A stretch of DNA of 64,000 bases, from assembly GCA_947095535.1 (NCBI GenBank), contig OX352773.1:155056771-155120770 (forward strand), read 5' to 3'. The DNA is from Poecilobothrus nobilitatus (taxonomy: Eukaryota; Arthropoda; Insecta; Diptera; Dolichopodidae). Each line of letters opens with the position of its first letter. The first letter of the stretch is position 1. The notes under the pieces are model-generated. The model saw only the letters and a program-made list of their open reading frames with translations, searched no databases and was not told the DNA's origin. Shown here piece by piece: positions 43,301 to 48,194 of the stretch. Both the position numbers and the translations under genes were made by a program.

Positions 43301-46136
43301 ATATGCTTTATAGTACCATTTTATCATATATGCTACAAAAAAATATTTAAAAATCCTTTTAATAATTAAAAGATATAAAATTAAAAAAGAAACATGCACC
43401 TACAATCCTCTAATGCTATTTTGTCCACAACAAAATGCATTTTGCAAATTCATCTAAATTAAAATTTATATATTCTTACAAATAGATCCAATTAAGATTC
43501 TTTTAAGAATTTTCTTTTTTTAAGTATGGCAGGTTCTTGCGTACATTCGTTCTTTGCTTAATTTTTAATACCAATTATTGGTATTGAGTACGATATTTTT
43601 TAGAAAATAAAATTCCATGAGAATTAAGGAATCACACATTAAAAGTCAATTGATTAATATGCACCTTTTGAAAAAAAATTAATTGGGATTTAAACTTATT
43701 CAAATCCATATTTTGAATAAAGCCAAAAACAAAATTTTATTTTTAAAATGGATTTTTTTTGTTTTGTTTGACCATTCAAACAGTTAACAAAAAAGAATAA
43801 CGCGGGGCCGTGAATTCAGTCTCTGCGAAATAAAACCCCCGAAGAGTTATTTCACATTTAATTAAAAATATTACGAGAGCTTCAACCCATAGTGAGAAAT
43901 ATTATCCTGGACTGTTTATACCCGTACGATAGGATCGGGTATAATAAAATTACTCCTCCGTTTGTAACACCTCGAAATAAGCGAGCTAGATATACCTTCA
44001 AAGGTATGGATCGGATCAGAAAAAAATTCTAAGACGTTTGAGCCATGTCCGTCCGTCCGTCCGTCAGCACGCTAACTCAAAAACTAAGAAAGCTAGAATC
44101 TTCAAATTTACACAAAATATTCTGGGAGTAATTTGTAGGTTCCCTATTTTTTTGGTTGAGTTTGGACCAAAACTTAGGTTAGCTCTCGAACACCTAACTT
44201 TTAGATCCCCACATTTTTTTTGAAATAGAGCTATGAAATTTTAACTGCTGATAGATCTCACAAAAATATTAATTTTAATTTTAATAACTTTTTTTTGTAG
44301 CCCCACCCGTTACGGAGCTACAGCTCCCCAAAGGTTCAAAAAAGCTCTATATTTAAATTATTATAGCGCAAGTTGTATAAGGTATATTATCATTTTGAAA
44401 ACGCCAAACGATTACTACTTTTATTAGCTTTAAAAGTATATATATAATAAATATATAGTTGTGGCATACGGTGTCTTAATTTACCGTTATGCGAAACTAA
44501 AATTTTGCAAAATCCTTTAACCCTTCTATCTTCTAAACGGTTTAATTTGGAAACTTGAAATTTTGACAGAAGTTAGATCTTTGAAAATAAGTATGAGTCA
44601 TTTCAGAAATTTTTTTTGTATTTTTAGGAGCTGTAAGGGGTCAAAAACTGAAAATTTCCAATTTTTAAACACCTGTAACTTGAACACCTGTTAAAATTTT
44701 TTTAAAGTAATACACAAAAATTAAAGCTTCAATATTATACTCTTATTTCTGTTAACAACTTTATTTAATAATATATGGTTACTTTATAATTGACGAAAGA
44801 GTTACTTGATTTTTTTAAATTTTCTAACAAATTTCTTTAGCGAATTTTTTGCATTTTGTTTTACTCGATAATTTGAAATTGTTGAGGATATAATGCGTAG
44901 TACAAAAAAATGTAAAGAAATAAACAACATAACGGTTGCTTGAAGAATTTTTATTTATATGATATTATTATACATACATACTTATATAATATCATGTTTA
45001 TTTACATATCGTATATGTCACTGATGAATGAATGATAAGAGTATAGATGTATATTATATAGCGCCGTATTTACATACATATATGTATTTTATTGTACTTA
45101 TAAGAAATTATTCTGTCAATGGAATATTTAAATATAATATAATATAATATTTAAAATTATATTTACTATTTTGTACTAAGTAAATTTAATATACATTTAC
45201 CGCTTAGTATAAAATGGTACTATAAAATATTTAAAAAAGTTTTGGATTGATAATCGTTATGTGGAAGGTTAGAATCTGCTTTTGAAGAATGTACATATAA
45301 ACATATAGTTTGAATATATGTACAACCCATAGTTCTAGAAATTATAAAATTCACCCAAATTATTTTAAAATACTAAAATATTAAAAAAATAATATTTTAA
45401 GCAGAGTGACAGGCATTGAACATACTAACGGTTCGTACCTTTCGGGTATCTAAGAGTTGACAAAGGCAACTGTATTCTTCCTCGTTTTTTCTCAAAGGTA
45501 ATTGAGAAATATGACCCCAAAATATGAGAAATTAAACCTCGGGATGGAGAAATAAGCACGAGCTTTATTTTCCAAGAAGTTGTAGATTAAATTGAAAAAG
45601 AATAATATCATGTTCGTTTTCTCTCATTGGTAATTGAGAAATAAGACCCAGAATATAAGGATATATCATTTTTCATTAAATGTGATATGTGTGGTTTTAT
45701 TTCGCAGGGTATTAATTCACGGCGCCGAATAATTCTGTTTCATTTAAAAAATGCAAAAAACTATTTTATTTAAATATTTATAAAATGAAAAATGGATTAA
45801 ACTTTGAAAAAGGATACAGTTAAAATCCTTGATTTTTATTGCAAAAAAAAAAATTTTTTTTAATTTGAGGAAAAAATTTTAAAGTGGATTCGGAAATTTT
45901 CTGATGTTTTTTTTTAAATTAATTTATAAAATTTTTAAAACTATTCAATAGAAGTTTCGAAATAATAAGATTAATAAAAAATAATAAATTCTTTTATTTT
46001 ATTTTAATTGAAGTAATACTTACAATGTTTTACCAATTTCTTTATATATATCCAAATTATTTGAGTTTAAATCGATTGCTTTTTGAAAACTTTTTATTGC
46101 ATCAAATAAATTGCCTTCTTTCTTTTCAATTAATCC
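3666..46136 (-). CDS. BBS4: BBS4 (BBSome TPR subunit), 8 coding exons, 5'-partial
   Basis: Joined minus-strand CDS; residues are numbered from the first codon in the window. BBS4 is a superhelical TPR subunit of the BBSome, the coat-like complex that moves membrane proteins at the cilium base; this is family knowledge. Seen in the sequence: an order of TPR segments that follows vertebrate BBS4. GNLFDAIKSFQKAI (about residue 8) is followed by QIVPENQEVLTEIGVLYLK (173), then ELWNNIGLCFFKKNK, then AISCLRKSTWLSP (266), then QQYASAFHALAA (295), then RKLEDYENAF. Vertebrate BBS4 has close counterparts such as WNNIGMCFFGKKKY, AAISCLKRANYLAP and QQYASAFHFLSAA. Exon lengths 113, 405, 154, 123, 85, 87, 200 and 477 sum to 548 codons including TAA, with each split codon completed correctly. 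A Ser/Thr-rich insertion sits near residues 90-130 and a Gln-rich/acidic tail follows residue 390. The start codon and first exons are not in the recognised sequence. Introns are 0.13 to 15 kb and repeat-filled. Confidence 0.93.
4736..4778. repeat. Perfect 18-bp-arm inverted repeat
   Basis: Arms ATACAATTATATATCATG (4736-4753) and its exact complement (4761-4778) flank a 7-base spacer. It lies in the last BBS4 intron. It is A+T-only near the ends, so it could be a remnant of a small hairpin element. Confidence 0.8.
4917..5185 (+). mobile_element. tRNA-headed SINE with TAATATTGCATA-type tail
   Basis: The head has an A-box-like TAGCCTAGTGGGTAAG and a B-box-like GTGTGGGTTTGACAG, as in SINE-B, up to CCCCTTACGAC. 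It then switches to a different 3' body (AAATATAATGTAAATATATAG, then GCCTTAGTAGCC, then AATATTGCATAC) and ends in an (AAAT)n tail. The same tail occurs at 5395-5545 and 47240-47370, so one tail is used with different heads. Confidence 0.7.
5278..5545 (+). mobile_element. tRNA-headed SINE, second head type
   Basis: The head TGGGCGAGTGGTTAAGCAC resembles a tRNA A box and ACGGGTTCAAAGG a B box. The 3' body (TATAAAATGTAAATATATAA, GCTTTAGTAGC, GTAATATTGCATAATCC) is shared with the neighbour at 4917. The two lie about 90 bp apart in the same orientation. Confidence 0.65.
5860..6655. mobile_element. Foldback element D1 (inverted arms around family-D core)
   Basis: The left arm (about 5868-6110) is a degenerate short-period repeat of TTCACAAAAAAGTCA and TTTCGCAAAT type. 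The right arm (about 6415-6648) is its inverted counterpart (TTTTGTAATGTGTCGTTCTCC against GGACACATTGCAAAA). Outer ends are also inverted (CAATAGATATGGTAGGTA / TACC..ATATATCTCTATTG). The core (6130-6400) has about two and a half copies of a roughly 99-bp unit with CCTGATTTTGAATTCAACT, TAAAATCCC and CAGAATCTCG. No coding capacity is seen. Confidence 0.75.
6660..8018. other. Intron sequence, mostly unrecognised
   Basis: A+T-rich intron of BBS4 between the foldback element and exon g. A stretch around 7700-7760 has a weak tRNA B-box look on the minus strand (GTTTGATTCCAGCTAGGG) but no convincing A box. Nothing else was recognised. Confidence 0.4.
8019..8218 (-). CDS. BBS4: BBS4 coding exon g
   Basis: The 200-nt exon has a gttttag acceptor and a GTATGT donor. 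It encodes ICLRKLEDYENAFTAFERAA, then NPLILLNFASFCYETERIEL, then the helix VKYFNDFVDVAQDF, ending PTD at a codon boundary. It matches vertebrate LTNLEDIENAKRAYAEAV..NPLVNLNYAVLLYN, the last TPR. Reading past the donor reaches a stop quickly, consistent with a splice there. Confidence 0.92.
8462..8700 (+). repeat. (TG)n-rich tract and DINE-like fragment
   Basis: An interrupted TGTGTGTATGTGTGTG tract (8478-8512) runs into TGTCTGTCGGCACGTGTACAG and AACAACTGAGCGGC. This has the flavour of the GTCCG..CACG module of the C family but is too short to assign. The rest of the intron to exon f (8700-9434) shows short 'ttttgtggattttt' repeats at 8960-9030 that resemble the foldback arm at 30640-30790. 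Confidence 0.35.
9435..9521 (-). CDS. BBS4: BBS4 coding exon f
   Basis: The 87-nt exon has a tttttag acceptor and a GTAAGT donor. It encodes QQYASAFHALAACLNLRK and then SAESYMLLG, aligning with vertebrate QQYASAFHFLSAAIN..ELYMLLAVA. It completes Ala from exon e and leaves one base of an Ile codon (A|TT) for exon g. Confidence 0.93.
9990..11410 (+). repeat. Family-C (DINE-1-like) repeat, split by a LINE
   Basis: It has a diverged GGGTATATTAAATT start, then CTGAGTCGATTTAGCTATGTACGTTG and CACGATAACTTAAAAAATAATGCAGCTAGG. These match the conserved DINE-1-type block GAGTCGATT..GCCATGT..CACGATAACTC..GCTAGG. Body units (ATTTAAAATTTT.TCAAAAGAAATTAAG) occur on both sides of the LINE at 10425-11035. 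A small tandem of CCATTCTATTGTR (11416-11450) lies just past the end. Confidence 0.65.
10425..11035 (-). mobile_element. LINE ORF2 C-terminal fragment, broken
   Basis: On the minus strand, frames shift but the residues are typical of the region after the reverse-transcriptase catalytic core. TTNEGADEDVEYKLKQSR is followed by VRLWSVWRF, then SVLIYGCKT. Next come RISNIDLWFQTKQEPI, VLEWNP, and finally MAQNRVRWRT. Together these resemble non-LTR ORF2 ends with the pattern SVLLYG..W, ISN..LW, ALEWNP, AQNRVRWR. There are several frameshifts and stops. It is richer in G+C than its surroundings. Confidence 0.8.
11659..13022 (-). repeat. Family-A repeat interrupted by a LINE
   Basis: It starts AACAAGGTAGAATGTAAGCC and carries CATAACGGTAAATTTAGATAC near 12670. 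It ends with CGGACGGTCGGACAGAGTTAAACT and half of the terminal hairpin (CACATTTTTTCAAAAAAATT). The uninterrupted copies read 'aagttacaggtg-tttaaaaatagc'; here a poly(T) run and about 550 bp of foreign sequence sit at that point. Confidence 0.85.
11950..12513 (-). mobile_element. 5'-truncated LINE copy with poly(A), ORF2 C-terminus
   Basis: The minus-strand frame from 12513 reads SLTLFYRYLVGINTCSKEIK, then LMPPLKVFQRETRRATDAHP, then YHVELSRWRNTAYGNSF. It continues MRTSRL-stop-NHIPSHVFP and ends near 12170. This is the conserved C-terminal end of LINE ORF2 (pattern HPY..ELPR.RT..Y..SF..RTSRLWN.LP). The Trp codon of the RLWN motif is TAG here. A run of about 17 T at 11950-11968 is the poly(A) tail. 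It is a short dead-on-arrival insertion into the family-A repeat. Confidence 0.88.
13795..14530 (-). repeat. Family-A repeat, subfamily 2
   Basis: It begins AGTAATGAAAAACCAAGAG as in the copy ending at 40970. It carries the tatataataTATATAAATTTA insertion that marks subfamily 2. It ends GAACAGAGTGAAATTAACAG and then AAAAATGTGCTAAAAG. One monomer. Confidence 0.75.
15215..15975. mobile_element. Foldback element D2
   Basis: The left arm has ACTAACTCCTAAAAACAAAA, then GAATTAATCCGCACTATTTT, and a second set GAACTAACCTCCCGAAAATAATGG. The right arm (about 15900-15950) read in complement gives ACTAATCGCCAAAATAAAA, then GAATTAACTCCCATTATTTT. The core (15450-15620) holds the family-D unit (GATTTTGAATCCAACTTTAAAATCCC; TATAAATATTCTGGAAAAAG). 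Same plan as D1 and D3 but with a different arm sequence. Confidence 0.65.
16986..17730 (+). repeat. Family-A repeat, diverged
   Basis: The hairpin AGCACATTTTTC..GAAAAATTTGCT is followed by TTCGTCCTTCCGTCTGTCTG and ACTTCTACACTGTTAAAGATAG. It has a TTTAAATTTACCGTTATATG body motif and ends AATGAGCGCCTTTAAATAA. One monomer. Confidence 0.75.
17760..19480. other. Intron, unrecognised apart from one hairpin
   Basis: A+T-rich BBS4 intron with a (CT)n tract at about 18362-18380. Apart from the stem-loop at 18771-18818 annotated separately, no gene, SINE or shared repeat was recognised. Confidence 0.4.
18771..18818. repeat. Perfect 16-bp stem-loop with a third related half-site
   Basis: Arms GGAAATAAAGCCGATT (18771-18786) and its complement (18803-18818) enclose a 16-base loop. 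A third copy, ATCGGCTTTATGTCCG, lies just upstream (18745-18760). The G+C content of the motif stands out from the surroundings. Confidence 0.75.
19487..20266 (+). repeat. Family-A repeat, complete one-monomer copy
   Basis: An intact hairpin AGCACATTTCC..AAAATGTGCT and GTCCGTCCGTCCGTCTG are followed by CTTCTACACCGTTAAAGATA, one body monomer, and GTGCGCTTTTAAAAAGCG..TACATTCTACCTTGTT. It lies about 90 bp from exon e. Confidence 0.88.
20358..20442 (-). CDS. BBS4: BBS4 coding exon e
   Basis: The 85-nt exon has a ttttcag acceptor and a GTGAGA donor. It encodes AISCLRKSTWLSPTNYNALY and then NLSLIFIT, matching vertebrate AAISCLKRANYLAP..ILYNLGLVHLT. It ends on one base of a split Ala codon (G|CC) completed by exon f. 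Confidence 0.92.
20503..21235 (+). repeat. Family-C (DINE-1-like) repeat with foldback-like insert
   Basis: It starts TTATACCCATTCGAACGTAG, then ATAAATTTGTCATTACATTT, then GACACCTTAAAG. It continues GAATTCTAAGTCGATTAAATC and ATCTATCCGTCCGTTC, and ends at GAGTTGGCACAGTTAACTTTAC. A middle stretch (20990-21110) of TGTCCCATTAGTATAAATGG type resembles the arms of foldback D1. Confidence 0.65.
21480..21566 (-). mobile_element. tRNA-like SINE head
   Basis: On the minus strand CTGGCGCAATGATGTAAGACG is A-box-like and TAGGTTCAAACTGCG is B-box-like, with CTGATCTTTCAATCGAAAG between. A related sequence occurs at 46285-46375. A true tRNA is unlikely because the acceptor ends do not pair by eye. Confidence 0.5.
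22590..24048 (-). repeat. Family-A repeat, two monomers plus diverged block
   Basis: It starts AAGGCAGAATG and contains CATAAAGGTAAATTTAAATAG (from 23230) and CATAACGGTAAATTTAAAT (from 23683), about 453 bp apart. It ends CGGACGGATGGACGAACGGAC and then the hairpin AGCACATT..AAATGTGCT. A more diverged unit occupies 22600-23030. Confidence 0.85.
24050..24215 (-). repeat. Family-A end fragment abutting a longer copy
   Basis: AAGAGACCTATGCATAACTAA, then TAGAAGTTTTGTAAAGAAACG, then GACGGTGGAACATATGGACAG and AAAATGTGTTAAAAAG repeat the hairpin-proximal 165 bp of the preceding copy in the same orientation. It looks like an internal duplication or two tandem insertions. Confidence 0.65.
24216..25750. 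other. Intron, unrecognised
   Basis: A+T-rich BBS4 intron. A moderately G+C-rich island at 25450-25560 gives a 60-codon plus-strand frame but no residues I recognise. Nothing else was assigned. Confidence 0.35.
25754..26280. repeat. Recent tandem duplication, 260-267 bp unit
   Basis: Unit 1 (25754-26020) and unit 2 (26021-26280) are nearly identical over their whole length. Shared stretches include AAATAAAAATCAACAATAAA, AGAGGAGCGGATTAAGA and GGACAAACGATTTTGTGCTT. By eye there are about ten single-base differences and one 7-base indel (an extra ATAAAAG). The unit matches nothing else in the window. Confidence 0.92.
26281..27165 (+). repeat. Family-C (DINE-1-like) repeat, diverged
   Basis: GGTTGGATCAGTATCCGCAAG, then TCGATTAGTCTATTTATACT, ATGTCCATCTATCCGTCTG and CACGATAACTTAAAAAC give the conserved block. 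The far end GGGGTATTTAAGAGTTAATA, then CTCTTCTCGTTTTTT near 27105-27160 matches the C terminus at 48750-48790. It abuts the tandem duplication. Confidence 0.55.
27166..29390. other. Intron, unrecognised apart from a short tandem repeat
   Basis: A+T-rich BBS4 intron with no recognisable element except the 35-bp duplication at 28300-28369. No frame with family-like residues was seen. Confidence 0.4.
28300..28369. repeat. Two-copy 35-bp direct repeat
   Basis: TTTAAATGGGGAAGAATCAC followed by GTGCTATACCTCT occurs twice at a 35-base spacing, identical by eye over at least 33 bases. Confidence 0.9.
29391..29690. mobile_element. Candidate MITE with inverted ends
   Basis: The left end AATTCCGACCATC and the right end, read in complement, GAATTTCGACCATC are inverted copies. 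Inner CGACCACTG and GACCACT (complement) also pair. The island is richer in G+C (GACCATCAGCG, CTCGGCGACGAC) than its neighbours and non-coding. The target duplication was not resolved. Confidence 0.5.
30125..30800. mobile_element. Foldback element D3
   Basis: The left arm (30165-30270) is a minisatellite of CACAAAATCCAAA units. The right arm (30640-30800) is its inverted counterpart (TTTTGGATTTTGAGAATTGGG). The outer ends pair as TACAAAATCCCAACTC and, in complement, TACAAAATCCCAATTC. The core carries family-D units twice (TTATTGGAACCCTGATTTTG at about 30362 and 30479). No coding capacity. Confidence 0.8.
31210..31315 (+). mobile_element. tRNA A-box-like SINE head fragment
   Basis: CAGGCAATGGTGTAGTGGTA followed by GAGGTACCGACC resembles the 5' half of a tRNA with an A box. 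The B box is degraded. It sits between two (AT)n tracts (31201-31212 and 31291-31312). Confidence 0.4.
31895..32880 (-). repeat. Family-C (DINE-1-like) repeat with internal minisatellite
   Basis: It ends at the hairpin TTATACCCTTGAAC..GTTCATACGGGTATAA (about 32838-32870). Inside are GTGTCACAAACGTAATGG, GATTCTGAGCCGATCCATAC, CATGGCTGAATCGACTCAG and CGTGCGGACGGACGGAC, then CTAGGAGGCTGAAATT in complement. Upstream are repeated blocks around AAGTTGTATGGCAGCTACC (near 32029, 32193, 32449, 32592) alternating with CAAATTTTACAGAAGTTGT. DINE-1-type elements commonly carry such internal repeats. Confidence 0.85.
32881..33950. other. Intron, unrecognised
   Basis: A+T-rich BBS4 intron with simple-sequence stretches such as TATGTATATGTATATG (about 33310). 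No gene or named repeat was recognised. Confidence 0.4.
33955..34400 (-). pseudogene. Tc1/mariner-type transposase remnant, central part
   Basis: On the minus strand, with frameshifts and stops: WWNHRS and the EAGNTVTI-like stretch come first, followed by DLDNIWFQQDGATCHTARAI, then DSIISRN..IEWPPRSCDLTLLDYFL. These are hallmarks of IS630/Tc1/mariner DDE transposases, including a catalytic Asp region (QQDGA.CHTA) and WPPRSCDLTPLDYFLWG. The C-terminal part is missing here and a fragment of opposite polarity follows at 34380. It lies in the 15-kb intron. Confidence 0.88.
34263..34305. repeat. 17-bp-arm hairpin inside the transposase remnant
   Basis: GACCTATGATTCCACCA (34263-34279) and its exact complement (34289-34305) are separated by 9 bases. 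One arm is the normal codon stretch for the transposase WSGGIIGP region; the other is an inverted duplicate of it. Confidence 0.9.
34380..34590 (+). mobile_element. Tc1/mariner transposase C-terminus and 3' TIR, inverted to its neighbour
   Basis: The plus-strand stretch AAAAGAAGTCGTGGAGGCCA codes the RSRGGHLNDVLFR-type C-terminus. The 3' UTR and the terminal sequence TCACTCAAATTGGAAAACCC follow, the complement of the end seen at 49619. It faces the minus-strand fragment at 33955-34400, so the element is internally rearranged. Confidence 0.75.
35150..35320 (+). repeat. Family-D core, solo
   Basis: TATTACCCTGATTTTGTAACC, then AACTATAAAATCCCTTCAAA, then AATACATATCTCAACATTC match the core unit of the foldback elements. 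No inverted arms were recognised around it. The upstream 34600-35150 is simple A+T-rich sequence with repeated AGTAAAAA motifs. Confidence 0.55.
35500..35622 (-). CDS. BBS4: BBS4 coding exon d
   Basis: The 123-nt, 41-codon phase-0 exon has a tgtag acceptor and a GTAAAA donor. It encodes NDIGGALSKYTKIS and then ELWNNIGLCFFKKNKLIV. The WNNIG.CFF signature is one of the most recognisable in BBS4. It continues directly into AISCLRK of exon e after a 15-kb intron. Confidence 0.93.
35756..35909 (-). CDS. BBS4: BBS4 coding exon c
   Basis: The 154-nt exon lies between a cttatag acceptor and a GTAAGT donor. It encodes IVPENQEVLTEIGVLYLK and then DPQRAFDKLIEVTSINDKFP, ending GAILQ at a codon boundary. 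This parallels vertebrate SPENTELLTTLGLLYLQ and the helix pair after it. Only 133 bp of intron separates it from exon d, the shortest intron of the gene. Confidence 0.93.
36440..36668 (-). repeat. Family-A fragment, hairpin-proximal end
   Basis: AACTTGAGGTAATAAACATT, then GAAGCGCTGTATTTCCATAA, TGAGATCTATTCATGGTTAC and GACGGTCGGACGGACAGAAT correspond to the last 230 bp before the terminal hairpin, which is lost. Confidence 0.75.
36914..36990 (+). mobile_element. SINE-B, 5'-truncated
   Basis: TACAGCCACGTCTGAAAAG, then AAAGGCTGTGTAATTTCC, then ACATTTATGTGGCAGGGGAA and a poly(A) run form the 3' half of SINE-B without its tRNA-like head. The remaining intron here (36990-37880) was not recognised. 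Confidence 0.75.
37882..38286 (-). CDS. BBS4: BBS4 coding exon b with Ser/Thr-rich insertion
   Basis: The 405-nt exon runs from a ttag acceptor to a GTAAGT donor. It finishes the split Leu, then encodes YSMGRFKQAMGVFREAERM (aligning with vertebrate LLGKHKAAIEVYNEA). It ends in EYGKAIEILENCLQ, aligning with LDKAIEVYKKAVEFSP. Between the two lies a roughly 45-residue low-complexity segment, including the run TPPTTTTSTD, encoded partly by an ACA/ACC-type repeat near 38050-38085. The next helix (NEVKEYYQKAIQIGKKY) restores the TPR pattern. It ends with a split Gln codon (CA|A). Confidence 0.92.
38512..38696 (-). mobile_element. SINE-B copy, about 225 bp from exon b
   Basis: In complement: GGGGCCTAGGTGGCCTAG head, B box GTGTGAGTTTAAATCCCACA, GTCGTAAGAATAATTCC, CATTTACAGCGGC, and the tail CACATTTATGTGGTAGGGG with poly(A). 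It is moderately diverged. Confidence 0.8.
39090..39850 (-). pseudogene. LINE reverse-transcriptase remnant (CR1/Jockey-like)
   Basis: Minus-strand frames, in order: GIKGSAQKWFNSYLSQRSQF, then a degenerate LLGLLLFGIFIDCL (family: PQGS.LGPLLF..FINDL), then ILFADNVYLI at the catalytic F/YADD box. These are followed by FKYLGIWIDNQLKYDFH and, after a frameshift, ALFHCHISYGIKLWDA, ending in a stop near 39090. The second catalytic Asp of FADD reads Asn, and there are at least two frameshifts, so the copy is dead. It is oriented like BBS4, inside its 7.7-kb intron. Confidence 0.88.
40091..40970 (+). repeat. Family-A repeat, subfamily 2, near-complete
   Basis: The hairpin AGCACATTTTC..AAAATGTGC is followed by GTCCGTCCGTCTGGGTG. 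It has the body with the tatataaaataaATATGTAGC insertion and ends AACCCTTGGTTTTTGTCATT. It lies next to another family-A copy in the same orientation. Confidence 0.82.
41010..41912 (+). repeat. Family-A repeat, hairpin end lost
   Basis: GTCCATCCGTTCGTCAGTCTG, then ATTTAAATTTACCGTTATGTG near 41330, then TACATTCTACCTTGTTTTT at the end. One monomer plus a partial repeat of the TAAAAATTAAAGATATAAAA segment around 41590, a small internal duplication. Confidence 0.8.
41920..43790. other. Intron, unrecognised
   Basis: A+T-rich BBS4 intron with long T runs (42420-42560). A short direct repeat (ACAGGTATTCTTA, 42677 and 42703) is the only structure noted. Confidence 0.4.
43915..44222 (+). repeat. Family-C (DINE-1-like) 5' module, fused to family A
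   Basis: The hairpin TTTATACCCGTACGAT..GGATCGGGTATAATAAAA is followed by GTAACACCTCGAAATAAGC, GAGCTAGATATACCTTCAAA and GGTATGGATCGGATC. The rest is TTTGAGCCATGTCCGTCCGTC and CACGCTAACTCAAAAACTAA. At about 44222 the sequence changes directly into a family-A body. A C-type terminus (GGGTATCTAAGAGTTGACAA, then TCTTCCTCGTTTTT) returns at 45438-45490. Confidence 0.8.
44225..44870 (+). repeat. Family-A subfamily-2 body within the C element
   Basis: ATGAAATTTTAACTGCTGAT, then TACGGAGCTACAGCTCCCC, TTAATTTACCGTTATGCG and AACACCTGTAACTTGAACACC match the copy at 40091 without its hairpin or GTCCG motif. It lies between the two ends of a C element. Confidence 0.78.
46024..46136 (-). CDS. BBS4: BBS4 coding exon a (most 5' found)
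   Basis: The 113-nt exon is bounded by a ttttcag acceptor and a GTAAGT donor. It starts in phase 0 and encodes GLIEKKEGN, then an AIKSFQKAIDLNSNNLDIYK segment, ending in a split Leu codon (TT|A). It matches the vertebrate stretch ALIFRLEGN followed by the first TPR. It begins at a codon boundary, so the missing upstream exon must end in phase 0. Confidence 0.88.
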
Positions 46137-48190
46137 CTGAAAAATATTTAAAAACTTAATTTAAAAGTAAAATTTAATAAGTTTAACAAATATTAAAGAA
46201 TTTTAAAAGAGTTATTGTGATGATTAAATTAAAATTATAAAAGTATTTGAAGAATAAAAAGAATTAAATTTATCACGAATTATACGTGTTGTTATATCCA
46301 ATGATGTTATATTGTTTAAGACACCGATTTTTCATTTGAAAGGCCTCGTGTTCATACTCTGACTAAGTCATATAGATTAACAAAAAATAATATAAATTTT
46401 TCTTTATAATTAGTATAATATAATATGTATAATTAAATAAAAACTAAATAATTATAAATCGTATCAAAATATATAATAAATAAAAAATAAAATAATTCTT
46501 ATATAAGATAATAGATGTCGCTCAAATAAAAATATTTATTTGTGGTCAATAATCTTTTACAATATAGCTATAGCCGAGTAAACAATGGCTTAGTGAAACT
46601 AATGATTCCAAAACCCTTAAGTTTAGTCAAAAATGTACAATAAATAACTTAGTGAATGCGCGAATGCTCCCTTTCTCATTTTAGGAGTGGAAAGGTGAAA
46701 AAAAAGAAAATACGTGTGGTTATGAAATTTTCTAGTATAACTAAAACAATAGAACATGATGAAAATTTAAATTTTACGTCACCACTATATAACGAAACAC
46801 ATTCAAGTTATATAACAATACATATGTATAATGAGAAGAGTCCTTTACATTTTATATTGCAGTATAATATGAAAGAATTTTTAAGATGACTCAAAAGAAT
46901 TTGTTAAAAATATTTATATGTTTATTGTAATATTCAGATTAAATCAACTAATCGATCAGTTATTAAGCTTTCGCTTTCATCGAAATCAAATTAATGAAGG
47001 GAACTATTTTGGCATGGGATAATGTTTCTACAAGATTTGAAGTCAATCGGTTAAAACGTTTAGCTTGGAAAATTAAAAAAAAATAAAGAACCGTTAATTG
47101 ACTCTCATCTTATAATGGGTTAACGGAACAGAATAAAATATAATCTACTAGAGAGAGCCTATATTTCAGTTTTTACCATTGAATGATTCTTAAGTGATAA
47201 GCGAAAAAATAAACAGACAAATATACAAACAGACAAACTTTCTGTTTTATATAATATAAGATAATAAATAATATTGTATTATATAAATTAAGAACAGCAT
47301 ATACAACCAGTAATATTGCATTATTCTTTATGATTTGTAATATTAATATAAATAAATAAATAAATAAAAAATATCCTTTTTTTAAAACAATATATACTTG
47401 TATAATAAATATTTAATAATGGTTTTTCAAAATATAAAATTTTCTTTTGCAAATTATTTTTTTTTTTTACAAAACATCAATTGAAATTGCCTTCAAGAGG
47501 GAAATTAACTCTTTAATTCAAAAATTACATATATATTAACGAAAAATAATTAACTTTTTTGTGTTACTCAGTGGAAATATTTTCATTTCTCAACCGCAAA
47601 CGTGTTAAATTCATAATTTCCTTTATGTAATATTGTCGTCTAAGATGATTATTTTTTTATTTTTTTTTTTTTTTATACAACACCTTTTATATCTACTAAA
47701 TTAAATTATTATTTTTAAAAAATATTTAGACATTTTAAAAGAAGGATTGCTATTGTCACATTAACATTGAAAATTCTGAAGAGGGTCCTTTTTATCACAG
47801 CAAAATTAGTAATTCGTTTATCTGTACAGTCAACTGTAAAATAAGTTAACTTTAACGTCAAAATAAATTTAATTTATAAAATTTCCTTAAAAAAAAAATC
47901 TAAATTAAGTTATATTTTATTGCTATAATTTACAAAAAAAAAAAAACAAATGACAAAAATAGATTATTTTAAAACTTATGTACACACATACAAATATTGC
48001 AAAATATTGCAAATAAATTTGCGTACATTATCGAAGTTTTCAAAATTTTTATTTATTTTCATTCATATTTAATTTTAAATTTTTCAACACAATTATCTTT
48101 ATTATCCTTTTTCCATTTTAATATTATCCCTTTTTGTCCTCAGTTAATATTAATCGATTAGTATTAAACCATAGTACCCGATTATATTTT
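46137..48190. other. Intron/upstream region with SINE-like pieces
   Basis: At 46285-46375 GTTTAAGACACCG..TTTCATTTGAAAGGCC, then GTGTTCATACTCTGA resembles the tRNA-like head at 21480. At 47240-47370 the AGTAATATTGCATTATTC body with an (AAAT)n tail matches the SINE tails at 5000-5545. No upstream BBS4 exon was found here. Confidence 0.4.
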
Positions 48191-48194
48191 TATA

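Larger units (their letters stand above)
43793..45735. mobile_element. Candidate TIR transposon, about 1.9 kb, non-coding
   Basis: The left end (43793-43860) GGGGCCGTGAATTCAG.. then TGCGAAATAAAACCCC, and the right end in complement (45672-45735) GGCGCCGTGAATTAAT.. then TGCGAAATAAAACCAC, are inverted copies over about 45 bp, with a further TCACATTT match inside. No transposase-like frame is present; the interior contains the A/C chimera and two copies of a roughly 130-bp unit (GGTAATTGAGAAATA at about 45497 and 45629). The superfamily was not recognised. Confidence 0.65.
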
